Source of the DNA: Saturnia japonica
Lineage: Eukaryota > Arthropoda > Insecta > Lepidoptera > Saturniidae
Direction: 5' to 3'
Assembly: GCA_033032175.1 (NCBI GenBank)
Contig: CM065321.1
Coordinates: forward strand, 1,076,501 to 1,140,500
DNA length: 64,000 bases
The notes under the pieces are model-generated. The model searched no databases. It worked only from the letters and a program-made list of their open reading frames with translations, and was not told the DNA's origin. Each line of letters starts with the position of its first letter. Within the stretch, counting starts at the first letter, position 1. Of the stretch, positions 61,421-64,000 are shown one piece after another. The translations under genes were made by a program, and so were the position numbers.

Positions 61421-62303
61421 AAAATGTACCTTTAAAAGTCCTTGCACTGGGCAAAGGCCTCTTTCTCTATTTCTGCATTTGACACCACTACATAGTGAAA
61501 AAACAACATACTTTCACCACGAAATTTTCCTTAACCATCAATTAGTCATTAAGGCTAAAACGATTTGTTTATGCCTGAAATTGATGACAAAGTTATTGTT
61601 TCTACCTTGTTAATAAAAGTGGGGAGCGAAAAAACAACAACGTGTAATCTCTAATCTGTAACCCGTCGATCCCACATAAGACATAATATTTTATGAACCG
61701 GGTAATAACCATAAGGTCGTATGGTAAGATCAACTCTAAAGAACCATTTACCTACTCCCATAAACACTTTACCTGTATTAAGCTTTAAAGTAGTTTACAT
61801 CTATTTCAGTATATTTTTAACCCTCGGTACTCAAACAGAGGTTTTTTATGTTTAATGTCTGTCTGTCTGTGACATGATACCTTTCTAGTTTTTTCGTTTG
61901 AAAGCTGTCTTGATCGAGAATGTTCTTAACTATGATTCAAGAAAATCTGTTAAGTAATTTGAAGATTATCGGATCTTTTCTAGTTGATAAATGGATGTGT
62001 CTTCCACATGTCTGATCGAGACGAAATTTGGTAATGCGTTATTTCTAGCTCCTCAGCAGAGTTATCGTGTTTGGGCTCTTGGAATTAACTCATTGAATAG
62101 ATAACTTACATCGGGTGTTTATTACATTTTAATTAACTTATCTCGTTACCTATATATTCAATAATATTCTGTTTTTTTGGGGTTTCGTGCCCAGAAAATC
62201 AGCTTTACTGTTAAGCCTACTTTGACCGTCTTAACTTTAAGAAGTTATTTGAACTTTGAATCGTAATAGGAATTTAGTTAAAATTTTCACAGAATATGGA
62301 TTA

Positions 62304-62955
62304 CTAGCTGTGCCCCACGGTTTCACCCGTGTTAATTTTATCCGACAAACACCGCGCCGCCAACGCACCCATGTAGTCTATCATAAATTTATTGTTCTTC
62401 CCGCAGGTATAAATTATTTAAATTTTTCATTGTCTCCTAAACTATATGTCCAATATAGCATACTCTAAAGAGCAAAATGTAACTTCATAAAATTGTCTTT
62501 ATGATGAAATAGCTTTTGTTTGTAAGGATTTATATGCAATGTCTAAAAACAATGTTTATAGATCACTTTTTAATTTTCAACAAATCTTTGTCATAAAATA
62601 CCTTATTGTGTCTTATTTATAAGAAATAGGCATATGCTATCGCTGACTTTTTTTAGACATACTAAGTACCAATATTATTGTAGAACAATATATTTACGTA
62701 TCATTAACGATTGCGCCAGCGCACGCGGATAAAGCAATTCGGGAGGGCCTACACTTCCGACTTACTTAACAAAAATCAATATTTAAGGCTATCTGAGAAT
62801 TGTAGCCTAATCTTAAATAGCCTATACTATTCCTCGAGAGTCTGGCTATCACACACAAAAAAAAAATTCTAATCAGACCGGTAGTTCCAGAGATTAACGT
62901 GTTTAATCAAACAAATAAAACAAAAAACTTTTCCGCTTTATTATATTAGTATAGA
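62304..62955 (-). mobile_element. Helitron-like family H3, complete non-autonomous copy
   Basis: Minus strand starts A|TCTATACTAATATAATAAAG at 62955. It ends with a hairpin (cacggg-tgaa-accgtg region), then gggcacagCTAG at 62304, followed by T. Length is 652 bp, with no helicase or Rep sequence. End fragments occur at 43958 (3') and 44752 (5'). Confidence 0.75.
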
Positions 62956-64000
62956 TTACGGCAGATAATATAAATATCAAAAAGTAAAATATTAACGTAG
63001 TCTTCATACAAGAACCGTGATTCTTTTCCAACGTTCCAATAGCTACAGTAATTAATGAATTTTACTTCAGAACAAGTTAAATTATCTAAACAACAAAGTT
63101 AGAATAAAATAAATAACCACAAAACTCAGAATAATCACTTATTTTAATATGTTTGGATGTTCAAACGGTTATATCACACACAATTGTAATGGTGACATTA
63201 AGCCCGGGGTAACATTGCGCCGTGGACCCGGGCATTACGGTTATAATGGACTTATCCCTTACGTGTTTGTCCGGGCGACCCGGGAATGCCGGGTGTAAAT
63301 ATAACTGCGAAGGTTATCCGGTCGTTAGGGTTCTGCGAGCGGTATCGTGGATATATGTGGTAATATAGTTTTTTTTTAATATACTGTAGTGGTAGGGTGT
63401 TCGAATCGTACTAGTTTGGGCTTTTGGTGAAGGAAAAAATCTTGGTGAAACGCCTACCTGATTAGCGAAACCGTCAAGTTGAAAACTTGTCGCCATTCAC
63501 CTATGTGTGTTTTGGGAGCAGCACTTGATATCTAATTCCTCTAGGGTCAGCGTGTTATAATGTTACACCATATCGTCACTTATAATTGTGTAAAAAAAAC
63601 AGTCGTTTAATCGATTGGTTATTGATTGTATCTTAGTGCGGAATGTATGTGAGCCCGTCGAGCGACGAAAGGGAAAAAACTTAATTTGCTTTTCCAGCAG
63701 CTTGCATAGTTTGTTGGTAACTTGACGAGCTAAAAAAAAGCTTATTCGCGAAAATCTTTGTAGTAATCACACAATGCAGCCCCGTTTTATGTACTTAAAG
63801 GTAAAGTTTTGTCTAACTATCGAATAATCGATAGTGAAAATGACTAGGTTTAATTATTTGATTCTTAATCGATGTTTTACCTACACTATCTAGCAGACAG
63901 GGCCATCAGTTAATATTAGAAGAGTAGTTTCTTTATCTGTATCTTGATCTGTCAACTGCTGGTTTTTAAAATCCATAAGCTTATGTTATTTGAACCTTTT

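Larger units (their letters stand above)
52393..64000 (-). other. Intron of futsch, right part, runs off the edge
   Basis: The acceptor of the exon at 52392 is visible but no upstream exon is. The stretch holds SINE-like repeats (53415-53600, 54180-54315), a Helitron-like element (55331-55612), a short repeat (56335-56475), H1 Helitron copy 4 (59765-60087), an RTE-type LINE relic (60935-61420) and an H3 Helitron (62304-62955). Between these I see AT-rich DNA without recognisable genes. Confidence 0.7.

Noticed and set aside
63180..63310. cccgggca/tgccgggtg palindromic GC-rich block as an origin or regulatory site
   Set aside because: Short imperfect palindrome without further support. It may be the end of a small transposon.

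Overview
The window is an AT-rich piece of an animal nuclear genome, almost certainly an insect and most likely a butterfly or moth. The evidence is a single large minus-strand gene orthologous to Drosophila futsch (the arthropod MAP1 microtubule-associated protein), R1-clade non-LTR retrotransposons next to TTAGG-type telomere-like repeats, several short Helitron families ending in CTAG, and a tRNA-derived SINE of the kind common in Lepidoptera. The species cannot be read from the sequence.

The futsch gene spans the window from right to left and leaves it at both ends. Six short exons encode the conserved MAP1 N-terminal domain (52294-52392, 40458-40630, 35494-35722, 28783-28941, 26015-26196, 14860-15031). 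A giant exon starts at 14417 and runs off the left edge. All junctions have GT/AG signals, and the phases (1,0,1,1,0,1) join into one continuous reading frame. The start codon exon lies beyond 64000 and the MAP1 light-chain C-terminus beyond position 1. The giant exon has a basic, Ser/Pro-rich microtubule-binding-like segment, a long acidic segment, a block of diverged PDG-containing modules (about 7700-9200), and at least 6.5 kb of near-identical tandem repeats (83/84 and 146/147 codons) with higher-order periods of 1002 and 1125 bp. Two apparent single-base frame changes (about 13850 and 8400) cut the exon into three open segments. They offset each other and look like sequencing errors or allele defects rather than introns.

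The 11-kb intron at 15032-26014 holds a GC-rich nest of R1-clade LINE copies at 15961-23310. It contains a 513-bp internally deleted copy with a 15-bp target-site duplication. Beside it is a gag-only derivative without ORF2, split by a 4.5-kb minus-strand R1-type LINE, which is itself split by a 5'-truncated copy. The other introns hold Helitron-like elements, four copies of one SINE, a hAT-type MITE with an 8-bp target duplication, two RTE-type LINE remnants, a 198-bp satellite and otherwise AT-rich DNA in which I see no genes.

No operon, CRISPR array or defence system is present. The strongest unusual features are the multi-level repeat structure of the futsch coding region and the stratified retrotransposon nest.
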